A stretch of DNA of 25,000 bases from Halisarca cf. caerulea. Lineage: Eukaryota > Porifera > Demospongiae > Chondrillida > Halisarcidae. Below the pieces are notes generated by a model. It had not been told where the DNA came from, did no database searches, and saw nothing but the letters and a program-made list of their open reading frames with translations. Where the stretch lies: contig CAUJGJ010000179.1 in assembly GCA_963170055.1 (NCBI GenBank), forward strand, positions 2,100,801 to 2,125,800. Direction: 5' to 3'. Both the position numbers and the translations under genes were made by a program. The stretch's first letter is position 1, and the number at the start of each line of letters is the position of its first letter. Below, piece by piece: positions 1 to 22,949 of this stretch.

Positions 1-2031
1 AATTGACAACCTATTGAAAGCGTTACGTTTGGTAAGACATTCTTTTAAATAACTGCAATAATTTTCCCTGTGTGTGCTATCCCATGTGGTCTAGTGGCTA
101 GGATTCGCGGCTTTCACCCGCGCGGCCCGGGTTCGATTCCCGGCATGGGAGTTTTTTTTATCTTTTTTTTCTTCCTAACTGTAGGTACTAAGTAATCTTC
201 AGTCTGTTCCTATGTTTTGTAACAATCCTCTGAGTCTTTTTCTACTGAGAAACTTATCAGACATTGCAAGAGAAAGTAAAATGAAGTCTGAATTACTTGT
301 CCCAATCCTTCAAAACATTCATAGCTATTCTTCTGAGAAAGGACTGTCCTCCATCAGTGTGATAACTGCGCATTGTCTGGAAGAACTTGGTCACAGGGAG
401 CAGCAGCTGGGCAGTGACAAGAGGAAAGATTTCCTTGTAAAGTTTAAAAGGAGATTGAAAGATCCAAATATGACATTGGGTTCACATGCTTGTACAGAAG
501 GTGCACAAATACTTATCCTTAGTGTTATGCATGCAGATACCTAGCTTATGGACACCTCCCTTGGCCATGTAGACTTGAAACAAGTCATCTCAGAGTACCC
601 CATGGATGCAGAGGGTGTTATAAAGACAATTTCAGCACTTGCCTACAGGAGGGGCAAGCCCCTTGAGGCTGCCCACATGTACAGGGATGTTCTGGTGTCT
701 ATGAAGACTGATGGCCTGCGAAGTGCAGCTGGTCTCCTGTGTGACTCCATACAGGCAATGATTCCAGACCTTGTGTCAACCCTACATGGACTGAAACTCC
801 TGATGAGTCTTGCCCTCTCCCCAGACAGGAGTGGTAATCTTGTTCCAGGGCAGAGGCTCTTTCTCTCTCAGTTGGTCCACAGTACATCGTGGAGTTCAGT
901 CTACCATCTCTTGTCCACCATGTTGTCTGAAGGTAATGGATGTACGCTGCATCCTACAGCATCCTTGGACTTCATGTGGGCCTGCATCAACCGGCCTGGC
1001 CTCTGGAGAGGTGTGGCTCTGAAGGAAGGCGTGGTGGATCCCTATCTTAGCATTGTAAGTGGATACAGTGCTGGTGAATGAGTTGTCAGTGAACTGTCCA
1101 GGTTACCTTGATAGGGAGTGAACGTCCAGCGAGTGCTGAAAGTATCATTGGATCAAATGCCTGTTCTTGTTGAGTATTGTCTGAGGGAGGCAAAGCAGAG
1201 GGGGGACAAGATCAGTGAAGAAGACCAATCACTTGTTGTCCTCCAGTCGCGAGTTCCCTTACTCTATAGCTGCTGTGGATCAAGTCGGGCAAACCTCTCC
1301 CAAGTCTTCTCCATCCTGGATACAAAGCTAGAGTGAGTGGTGTTTACTACTGGACATTTACAGTATACTCAACTTTTCATCTATTCTGACAACATTACTT
1401 CTCCAATCACCCCACTTTGCTATTTTGAAGTGATAGAATTATTTGCGAATAAAAGTTGCAAAATCCCCATCTTACAACTACATAAGTACTTGCCAAGAAT
1501 TGACATAATAAGATGTTCACAAATGGAGGCTGCTTATGAGATCTGCCAATAATAGTTGTGGTTGTGAATATTATACAATGTAGGGTTGGGATGTTACAAT
1601 GTCATGTGATGTCATATGATGCTGTGTGATATCATATGATAGCATTGTTTGTTGCTGTTGCAGGGAATTCCCCTTACAAACCAATAGTCTGATGACTCTG
1701 CTGTACTTGGCAGCTCCTCAAGACTTTGCTCATCGTGAGAGGGTTTTGTCTACCAAAGGGACATTAGCTCCCTCTGTTGTGAGTTGATAGCAGCAATGAA
1801 ATCCCTCAGAGTGGCTGCGCTCTAGGGTCACATGTTTGTCTGTGTCACTGCTCCACACAGTTGGATGCTCACCTGCACCGCTTGCTGGTCTACCTGATGG
1901 GCTCTGATGCATCCTCCAACAAAGGTACTCTTAATGTGAAGAGAGTCCATGAGGCTGGGAGCAAGTGTAGGAAGATGGCCATAATGCACCCAATCCTGGT
2001 CATACGGTGAGTGGAGTGTACGCATGCATGA

Positions 2032-2100
<69 letters not shown>

Positions 2101-2162
2101 CGTGCCCGCACACACACATACACGCACACGCACACACACGCACGCACACACGCGCGTGCACG

Positions 2163-2216
<54 letters not shown>

Positions 2217-3367
2217 TCACTCTGAGTGGGCAAGTGTTTCTGCTGTTCTATGCAGTCATTTGCCTATGGTTGGAGCACTCCTCAAGAGCTGCATGTCATC
2301 CAAGGGAGGAAGGAACCTTCAAGAAGCTATTCTTGTTCAATTCTTTGCTGTCCTAAAGCATCTCCAACCATCTGTCTTCAACAATGGGGAAGTGAGTTAA
2401 CTTTTAAGCACTTGTCTTTTGCTTGGAGCCTGTCAGCTAACTCTGCGTCTTCCTCAACAGTCCAATGGTCTCAATGTCTGTCTTCAGTGCTATTTTGACT
2501 TCATTTCTGTAAGTCTGTACATGTGTCTTTAGTTGTTTTGATAGAACTCTGGATGATCTCTCCTCCCTTCCCCTCCCCTCCCCCACCCACAGGAGTATGG
2601 TAGTCCCAAGCACGAATCGCTCATTGGGAGTTTTGGGACCTTCCTTGCAAACTATCTTCAACAAAGCCCATCAGACGCTGTCAAAGTCATACAACCAAAC
2701 ATTCGGATATTAAAGTGAGTGTGTCTGTCAGAGGTCTTGTGAGGAACAGTTCCATTCTTATTTGTGGTGTAAAACCATTGCTTCCATATTTCCAGTTTGA
2801 TTCCCATTTCCTAATCCAATTATCTACCACTATAACCTCAATTCTCTATCGTGTTCACATCTCATTTCGTCTGGAATTTACCGATAGTACTGCGTATTGG
2901 GTTTCAATTGCATAGGTACTAAATCTTGTTTCTTCTTATTCAATGCTAATTGTGTTCTGATAAGTAAGCTTACCCATCCTTCAATGAGCAGCTGTTTGTG
3001 ATGGTAAATTATTATAATTTTATTTTATGGTATGTATTCAGGATAAATACTTCTCTCATGCACTCTCCTTCAGAGAATACTACAATGCTTGTTTGTCAGG
3101 GAAGAGGATGCCAATACTTGTATTGATAGAAGCCTTCTCAGGAGGAGTGGCAGATGGGTGTGGCAGTGCTGGGTCAGGGCCGTCCTCACCACAACTGCTG
3201 GTGTCTGTCCCAACCAGCAGAGGACTAACCCTACAGCAGGTGATGCCGTACCTTAAGAAGCTGGCCCCGGGTGGACCCTTGGGAGGTGTGTGTGTATGTA
3301 CGTATGTGTGTGTATGTGTGTGTGTGTGTGTGTACGTATGTGCGTGTATCTGTCTGTCTATCTGTCT

Positions 3368-3436
<69 letters not shown>

Positions 3437-4194
3437 AGTGCGTATGAGGGAACATTTGTGTGGTGCGAGGAGGGTATGTATGTCTGCAAGACAAAGTAAA
3501 GTTTAGTGGTGTTTTTAAACAACCATCAGCTGAGCTGGCCACAATGAGGTGTATTATGTTTGCCATATGTCAAGTTAATGTCATTATCCAATGTACCCTT
3601 GTCATCAACCACTACCCTGACCTCTACCCTCCACAATTCCAGTACTATTAATTTTGTTGTTTTGTGCACTTCAGATGTGCTGAAGGTTCTTGAGGACCTG
3701 GAGGAGACCTCCAGACACTCCATTGACATAATCAGCTACTTTGTGGTGAGCTAGCGACCTCTGCAAAGTGACAGCAGTGCTCTGGTGTATTGTGTACTCT
3801 GCTCCCCTCCCAGCCTGACCTATGCAGGCTACTCACCAGTCAAGACCCTCTCAGTTGCAAGCTAGTCCACACACTACTGCAGAGGCATATCAAACACTGT
3901 CCCAGGTAAAGATGTTAAGTGGTTTGATTTTGTAATTTTCCTTTAGTCCACTGTTTTCCTTCTAGTGCTATTCAAGAAGTCCTTCCTCTTTTGGAGTCTT
4001 GTCTCATTTCAGATAATCCAACTGTTGTCGGCTCTGCTGTTGACAGCCTTGTTGATATCATTCCCATGTGTAGAGGTTAGTCACACTTGCACACACCCAC
4101 ACCCACACACACACTGGCACCCCCCCACTCACACCCACACCCACACCCACACACCCACACCCACTGGCACAAACACACACACACATACACACTG

Positions 4195-4264
<70 letters not shown>

Positions 4265-5121
4265 CACACTAAATCTTGAATGTTTGGTCTATAGTTCCAG
4301 CCTACATGACTTGAACATTTATTTGAACACCCAACATGCTGGTTTGACCACCCAACATGCTGGTTTGACCACCTAACATGCTGGTTTGACCACCTAACAT
4401 GCTGGTTTGACCACCTAACATGCTGGTTTGACCACCTAACATGCTGGTTTGAACCCAACATGCTGGTTTGACCACCTAACATGCTGGTTTGAACACCCAA
4501 CATGCTGGTTTGACCACCCAACATGCTGGTTTGACCACCCAACATGCTGGTTTGACCACCCAACATGCTGGTTTGACCACCTAACATGCTGGTTTGACCA
4601 CCTAACATGCTGGTTTGAACACCCAACATGCTGGTTTGACCACCTAACATGCTGGTTTGACCACCCAACATGCTGGTTTGACCACCTAACATGCTGGTTT
4701 GACCACCTAACATGCTGGTTTGAACACCCAACATGCTGGTTTGACCACCTAACATGCTGGTTTGACCACCTAACATGCTGGTTTGAACACCCAACATGCT
4801 GGTTTGACCACCTAACATGCTGGTTTGACCACCCAACATGCTGGTTTGACCACCTAACATGCTGGTTTGACCACCTAACATGCTGGTTTGACCACCTAAC
4901 ATGCTGGTTTGACCACCTAACATGCTGGTTTGACCACCTAACATGCTGGTTTGACCACCTAACATGCTGGTTTTGTTGACCTCTGTGTCTGTGTATTGTC
5001 AGATGAAGAAGCAGTGAGACCAATGCAGAAGATGTTTGCTCTTGCCTTGAAAGGAGACGTGTGCACAGAGAGGAAGCTCCTGCAACTCATCCACTGTCAC
5101 ATCTCCCATCTTTTACAGTGA
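1..5121 (+). CDS. INTS1: Integrator complex subunit 1, C-terminal third (5' partial)
   Basis: INTS1 is the large helical-repeat scaffold of Integrator, the nuclear complex that cleaves snRNA 3' ends and terminates paused Pol II transcripts. My model has 14 exons: 1-31, 203-436, 545-1054, 1115-1332, 1664-1778, 1861-2006, 2256-2391, 2461-2508, 2593-2714, 3074-3285, 3675-3745, 3814-3905, 3966-4075 and 5003-5121 (stop TGA 5119-5121). All are GT-AG with matching phases and give about 720 residues; vertebrate INTS1 is about 2,190. Recognition rests on C-terminal blocks I recall from human INTS1: [20 protein letters not shown] (joined across 1861-2006 and 2256-2391) matches ARKHPLLVLRQLPLIAEM; then [20 protein letters not shown] in 3074-3285; then [14 protein letters not shown] in 3675-3745. 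The exon starting at 3074 uses an internal AG because the AG at 3040-3041 would break the frame. The 437-544 intron is inferred from an in-frame TAG. No AATAAA follows within the intergenic region. The start of the gene is outside the window. Confidence 0.9.
80..151 (+). tRNA. tRNA-Glu-TTC: tRNA-Glu (anticodon TTC)
   Basis: A complete cloverleaf can be folded by eye. The 7-bp acceptor stem pairs TCCCATG (80-86) with CATGGGA (144-150), with discriminator G151. The D-arm/A box reads TGGTCTAGTGGCTAGGA. The anticodon stem CGCGG/CCGCG (106-110 and 118-122) encloses loop CTTTCAC with anticodon TTC at 113-115. The T arm CCGGG-TTCGATT-CCCGG contains a perfect B box. A run of eight T at 152-159 is a strong Pol III terminator. 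It closely resembles animal nuclear tRNA-Glu genes. The gene lies inside an INTS1 intron on the same strand, so it should be transcribed independently by Pol III from its internal promoter. Confidence 0.97.
152..159 (+). terminator. RNA polymerase III terminator of the tRNA-Glu gene
   Basis: Eight consecutive T directly follow the discriminator base of the tRNA. This is a typical Pol III stop signal and it lies within an INTS1 intron. Confidence 0.9.
1333..1663 (+). other. INTS1 intron with a degenerate short repeat
   Basis: This 331-base intron (GTGAGT donor, TTGCAG acceptor) is AT-rich. Around 1600-1643 it contains a degenerate repeat of the form TCATRTGATG. I see nothing else in it. Confidence 0.6.
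2033..2213 (+). repeat. (CA)n microsatellite in INTS1 intron
   Basis: About 180 bases of CA dinucleotides with scattered CG, TG and AA interruptions begin 26 bases after the GTGAGT donor at 2007 and fill most of the 249-base intron. The interruptions in the middle (about 2097-2165) suggest an older core flanked by purer arrays. Confidence 0.97.
2715..3073 (+). other. INTS1 intron, no recognisable element
   Basis: This 359-base intron has a GTGAGT donor and the acceptor CCTTCAG at 3067-3073. A second good acceptor (ATTCAG at 3036-3041) lies 32 bases upstream, but its use would shift the reading frame. It could be a minor alternative site. Confidence 0.6.
3286..3435 (+). repeat. (GT)n microsatellite starting at the 5' splice site
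   Basis: The donor dinucleotide at 3286 is itself the first unit of a GT run interrupted by GTAT, GTCT and GAGT steps. The array continues to about 3435 within the 389-base intron 3286-3674. The rest of that intron is unremarkable. Confidence 0.97.
4081..4262 (+). repeat. (CA)n and (CCACA)n microsatellite
   Basis: CA-rich sequence begins a few bases after the GTTAGT donor at 4076 in the last INTS1 intron. It opens with CCCACA-type variants and CACTGGCAC islands and ends in about 66 bases of pure CA. Confidence 0.97.
4321..4973 (+). repeat. 21-base minisatellite, about 31 copies, in the last INTS1 intron
   Basis: The unit is CATGCTGGTTTGACCACCTAA (given as CATGCTGGTTTGACCACC + TAA). I count 31 copies of TGCTGG. 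Three variants differ in the linker: ACCACCTAA, ACCACCCAA and AACACCCAA, plus one shortened 18-base unit near 4450. Because 21 is a multiple of three and the unit has no stop in some frames, long artefactual open frames run through it on both strands. It makes up most of the 927-base intron 4076-5002. Confidence 0.97.
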
Positions 5122-5605
5122 CCACCTGACCACCCACCCCACCGACAGCTGTGTGAAGGATTAACTATGAAATTCACCCTCAGGCACTTTTTACACACAC
5201 CTCAACTCTGCGTACTGATTGCTATTCATTGCATGAATGAACTACAATTATTGAGTAATTTGCGTGTTCATATAACCTTGTCATCGTACACAACCACCCA
5301 GACTTGTACAATACACACTACCTGCCAGACAATTGCAACACACGACCACCAGACAATATCACAACAGACAAAACAGGACATTCAATAGCATCTGAGACTG
5401 ATGAGGAAGACTACAAAAAGAAATTTCAAATGAGTAAAATTGAGTACAAATGTGAATTAATTGAATGTACACTGTCTATGCAGCAAATGAGATGAGGTTC
5501 AATTGTTGTTGATTTCAACATGCACATTCCGACATGGATGACGATGGTGAGCAGTTACATGTGATTGAGTGTCTTTGGATCATGAGTTGAATAATTCGAC
5601 CCGAG
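5122..5605. other. Intergenic region between two converging 3' ends
   Basis: These 484 bases separate the INTS1 stop (+) from the stop of the promethin-like gene (-), so they hold both 3' UTRs. I find no AATAAA on either strand and no coding region with family similarity. Short open frames here look random. Confidence 0.6.
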
Positions 5606-5986
5606 CTATTCCTGCGGATCTGCAAACTCGTCTGTATCCTCGCTTTCCTTTTGAGTCTTCTTGGACGGGCAGGCTGCTTCCAATCCAGTTCCGAGTAGTT
5701 TTAGGCTGTAGTAGGCAGTCACCACCAAACTCGTAGCGCAACCAGAACAACAAAGAGCGAAGCACAGGAAGAAAGAAAGGCAGACCAGAGTGGCTACAAT
5801 GACCACGACCTGACAGGCTATCCAGCTCACAATCCCGACAGCAGCGCTGACAATGATGAAGATGGTACTAGCAATAATCGGAACAGACCCGACAGCTAAG
5901 AAGCAGGCAGTTAAAGTGGCAGTGAAGGGATGCTTAGAGGCCCATGAAGTCACGTCGTTAATAAAACACTGAAGGGAGTTCTTCAT
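5606..5986 (-). CDS. LDAF1: Promethin / lipid droplet assembly factor 1-like membrane protein
   Basis: The product is 126 residues from ATG 5984-5986 to TAG 5606-5608. Residues 21-98 are almost continuously hydrophobic and can be split into three or four membrane segments, with a proline (P36) in the first turn, cysteine clusters near 69-83 and an acidic/lysine polar tail (99-126). Family knowledge: promethin (LDAF1/TMEM159) has a short amphipathic N-terminus, an SHPF-like entry motif, a compact hydrophobic block and a polar tail, and works with seipin at ER sites of lipid droplet formation. Here SKHPF at residues 17-21 matches that entry motif. The open frame extends upstream to 6043 without an ATG, and a pyrimidine-rich AG lies directly before AAGATG, so a 5' UTR intron or a further upstream exon is possible. 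The alternative is an unrelated small multi-pass protein. Confidence 0.6.
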   Translation of the reverse strand: MKNSLQCFINDVTSWASKHPFTATLTACFLAVGSVPIIASTIFIIVSAAVGIVSWIACQVVVIVATLVCLSFFLCFALCCSGCATSLVVTAYYSLKLLGTGLEAACPSKKTQKESEDTDEFADPQE

Positions 5987-6176
5987 CTTCTGAAAGAGAC
6001 GAAACCCTAAGTTCTGCTGGGTCAGGAAAGGGTCAACAACCAATTAGAGGAGAACCCTTAAAACACCGTCCCGGTAACGCCTCCAGACCGTCTGTGGGTG
6101 GAGCTGGAAGGAGTGTCGCAGATGAAGCTCGAGCTATGAATGACGCCATAGTCAGTATCGCATCCTAAGAAGCATT
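5987..6176. promoter_or_regulatory. Shared head-to-head promoter region of LDAF1-like and ANKFN1
   Basis: The two start codons point away from each other and are about 190 bases apart. The interval contains a CCAAT box at 6040-6044, a GC-rich GGGTGGAGC element near 6096, and upstream ATGs on the + strand. No TATA box is evident. The compact divergent arrangement suggests a bidirectional promoter; this is an inference from spacing. Confidence 0.5.
6122..6168 (+). promoter_or_regulatory. Overlapping upstream open reading frames before ANKFN1
   Basis: ATG 6122 opens a 5-codon frame ending TGA 6137-6139. ATG 6136 opens a 10-codon frame ending TAA 6166-6168, only 8 bases before the ANKFN1 ATG. 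A third ATG at 6140 stops after three codons. If the transcript starts upstream of 6122 these could reduce ANKFN1 translation. Confidence 0.4.
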
Positions 6177-20655
<14,479 letters not shown>

Positions 20656-21097
20656 TTTCACCCATGCCAGCACGTGCTTCTTATGCAACCAAGTACGGCT
20701 TTACACGATCAGGAGACCTTTGTTGTTGTCATTTTTATACGTTCTTATATCACTATTGTAACAATACAAATCATCATTTTAACATTATATCGATCATTAC
20801 GTGTAATGTCACATATAAAATACTATTGGTCGTGAAATGTATACTATTCATAGGTTTAGTAATTCATATAAAATGTAGTCGCATACGACTGGATCAAACC
20901 AGTGCACACCAGGTGGCTCGAGCTCGGTCCTAACCGGTTGAGACCATCTCTGGTCGGTATTCTCTTCCAGCAATAGAAAATGAGAAGGAAGCTATAGCGA
21001 CTACTGTGCTGTTTTGAGCTGGCTCTGGTGAGATTAGGCTTCACAAAGAAGCGAAAAGGACAGAAAAACCCTTTACGATCCATTCCAAGGTAATTTC
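20656..21097. other. Intergenic region ANKFN1-SLC25A38
   Basis: These 442 bases must hold the ANKFN1 3' end and the SLC25A38 promoter/5' UTR. There is no AATAAA, though TATAAA-type variants occur at 20814 and 20870. A possible tRNA-derived element lies at about 20885-20955 on the minus strand. No TATA or other promoter element can be assigned with confidence. Confidence 0.55.
20885..20955 (-). mobile_element. Possible tRNA-derived SINE head or tRNA pseudogene
   Basis: Read on the minus strand, TGGTCT.. ..GGTTAGGA resembles a tRNA A box. About 35 bases later, ACTGG-TTTGAT-CCAGT forms a T-arm-like 5-bp stem with a 6-base loop (B box GGTTTGATCC, one base short of the consensus). The anticodon arm is not clear and there is no obvious tail, so this is tentative. 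Confidence 0.3.
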
Positions 21098-22357
21098 ATG
21101 AAGAAGATGAGCCAGAAAAGTCAGGTACGTGCTAAATATTGGTTGTGGTCGTAGACACTCTTCTATTGGTTATCATTTCTATTTGAATTATATTTAGGAG
21201 TTTCTAGTCAATTTTGCGAGCGGAGCTGTTAGTGGATCTATGTGTTCCACTCTCTTTCAACCATTCGATCTGTTGAAGACAAAGCTTCAGTTGAACCCAG
21301 TTGCTTTGTAAGTATATTTAACGGTTTTGGCCTTTGTGCTTTCTGTCAAGGAGGCATTATCTTTAGGAGTGTCGGGCATGGGAACGTAATGAGGACAGCG
21401 GCCAACGTCATTCAGGCCGAGCGGCTGTGGGGGTTGTGGAGAGGCACTATCCCGGTGAGTCCAGGTTTCCAGCGTTCTCCATGCTGCGCGTGTGTATTGT
21501 ATGAAGGTCCATGTTGTTCTGTGTGTTGCACCTGTCTGTGCTCATCCTTTTGGCATTTCAACTGGACTTTTGTTGTAGGATAGTGAATCATTTTTCACCA
21601 CCTACCCTTTCTCTCACTTAGTCCATCACAAGATGTGTTCCAGGAATTGGCTTGTACTTTGGATGTGTTCACACTCTGAAGTCAATCTATGGGTATGCAT
21701 ATAATAATATTCATTGTTGATGTATGGTTGCATGGTGGGCTTTGTTGTTCATGAGTGTAATATGTGAATACCTACAGGAAACCTGATCAAGACCTAAAAA
21801 TGCATGAGTCGTTGATGATGGGCTTCACATCTCGCTTTTTGGTGTCAATGTGTGTGATGCCAGCCTCTGTTCTAAAGACACGATATGAAAGTGGGTCATT
21901 TGGTTACACCAGTCAGTGGGAAGCTGTGAGGAAGATTGCAACCAAAGAAGGAATGAAGGGTCTCTATCGAGGATCTGCAGCGACTGTACTCAGAGATGCA
22001 CCCTTTTCTGGTCTGTATCTGATGTTTTACATAAAGAGTAAGCAAGTAGTGAAGTCTTACACAGAACTTGAGGAACTCATGGCCATCCACAATCTCATCT
22101 GTGGTGTGTTTGCTGCAACAATGGCATCAGTTATAACCCAACCAGCTGATGTCATCCGAACCCACCAACAGGTGGAGCAGTCTAGACTGAAAGGGACACA
22201 CGAAGTAGTGAGAGCTGTTATTAAAGCAAAAGGCGTATCAGGGCTTTTCACGGGTATCAGTCTGCGGCTGATGAGACGCTCCTGTATGGCTGCATTTACA
22301 TGGACCTTCTATGAAGAGTTGGTAAAGGCCATTCGTCATGCAGTAGATCGCAGGTGA
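21098..22357 (+). CDS. SLC25A38: Mitochondrial glycine carrier SLC25A38 (Hem25)
   Basis: Inner-membrane carrier that imports glycine for the first step of haem synthesis. Exons: 21098-21124, 21198-21307, 21367-21454, 21622-21692 and 21778-22357 (TGA), giving 291 residues; human is 304. Three carrier repeats are seen. The first signature is QPFDLLKTKLQ (PxDxxK). The second is MPASVLKTRYESG, where Ser replaces the acidic residue; human has SPITVIKTRYESG, so the change is family-typical. The third is [31 protein letters not shown] is close to human [20 protein letters not shown]. The acceptor at 21366 was preferred to the AG at 21350 because the latter gives an in-frame stop. ATG 21107 has a better context (A at -3) and would give 288 residues. 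No upstream targeting peptide is present, as usual for carriers. It is followed by a 3' UTR with AATAAA at 22890. Confidence 0.94.
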
Positions 22358-22949
22358 CTCCTGCAGATCCTGTCAGACACTGTAGAACTTAAATTTTGAG
22401 CACCCAAACCTATCCAACCTCCTCACTGCACCACCCCATCCCTCGTGCACACCCCGTCAGCACCAATTGCATGAAAACTGCATGGATTTTTATTTTGTTC
22501 AATTTGCACATGTATCTAATTTATTCTGCACTTTAAATGTCACAGTTAACAGTAGAGTCATTGTTCACATGTACTAATTTATGACAAGGAAAAATCTCTA
22601 ATGCCCTATTATACCAGTGCATAATACTGGGACAAATGTATCTGTTGTAAAAGAATTACGAGTTCCAGCGCAAAATGTTTCAAGTGCGAATCCTGGTCCA
22701 GTCAAACCATGTTAGTGAGTACACCTAGAGACCCTCCAAGTTGCTACTCGCCATCAGTAGTACTTATTGGGTTATAAGCTGGGGTATCATATCCTTGTAC
22801 TTCCTAATGAGGTTCTACTGTATATGATTGGGTTGTATGTACATGTTGGTGCTTTAACCACACAAACTTGCAATTTGTGAATAATTACCAATAAAATACA
22901 ATCTGGTATTTCACAGCACAACAGATGAACACTGACAAATTAACACATA
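22358..22949. other. Region between converging SLC25A38 and TBC1D16 stops
   Basis: These 592 bases form the SLC25A38 3' UTR (+) and, antisense, the TBC1D16 3' UTR (-). The only AATAAA on + is at 22890-22895. On the minus strand a candidate AATAAA (TTTATT on +) lies near 22519. Otherwise the region is AT-rich and non-coding. Confidence 0.6.
22890..22895 (+). promoter_or_regulatory. Polyadenylation signal AATAAA of SLC25A38
   Basis: The hexamer lies 533 bases after the SLC25A38 stop and 55 bases before the stop codon of the opposing gene. Confidence 0.65.

Larger units (their letters stand above)
32..202 (+). other. INTS1 intron that hosts the tRNA-Glu gene
   Basis: The preceding exon fragment reads [10 protein letters not shown] and ends at a GTAAGA donor (32). 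The acceptor is a TTCAG at 198-202. Both junctions are phase 0. The 171-base intron holds the 72-base tRNA with only about 50 bases on each side, so nearly all of it is either tRNA or splice signal. Confidence 0.7.

Noticed and set aside
548..1081. A separate gene starting at ATG 548
   Set aside because: The sequence continues the INTS1 frame. The ATG is internal and a GTAAGT donor ends the exon at 1054.
2024..2356. Open frames of alternating His-Thr or Cys-Val over CA/GT runs (also 4058-4272, 8011-8377, 8564-8869, 18157-18777)
   Set aside because: They are translations of dinucleotide microsatellites inside introns; the exons on either side join in phase without them.
3036..3073. Acceptor at 3040-3041 giving an INTS1 exon that begins [10 protein letters not shown]
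   Set aside because: The preceding exon ends in phase 2 and this acceptor would shift the frame into an early stop. The AG at 3072-3073 restores the frame.
4129..5023. Long open frames with repeating [14 protein letters not shown] or TCWFDHL
   Set aside because: The 21-base minisatellite in an INTS1 intron is stop-free in several frames. It has no start context, no non-repeat domain and no conserved neighbour.
5606..6043. A 145-residue form of the promethin-like protein starting at 6043
   Set aside because: The codon at 6041-6043 on the minus strand is TTG, not ATG. The first ATG is at 5984-5986 with A at -3, and the segment between looks like UTR or intron ending in CTTTCAG.
20856..21083. 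Minus-strand 75-codon frame between ANKFN1 and SLC25A38
   Set aside because: It has no recognisable family and spans the putative tRNA-like element and promoter region; it is likely random.
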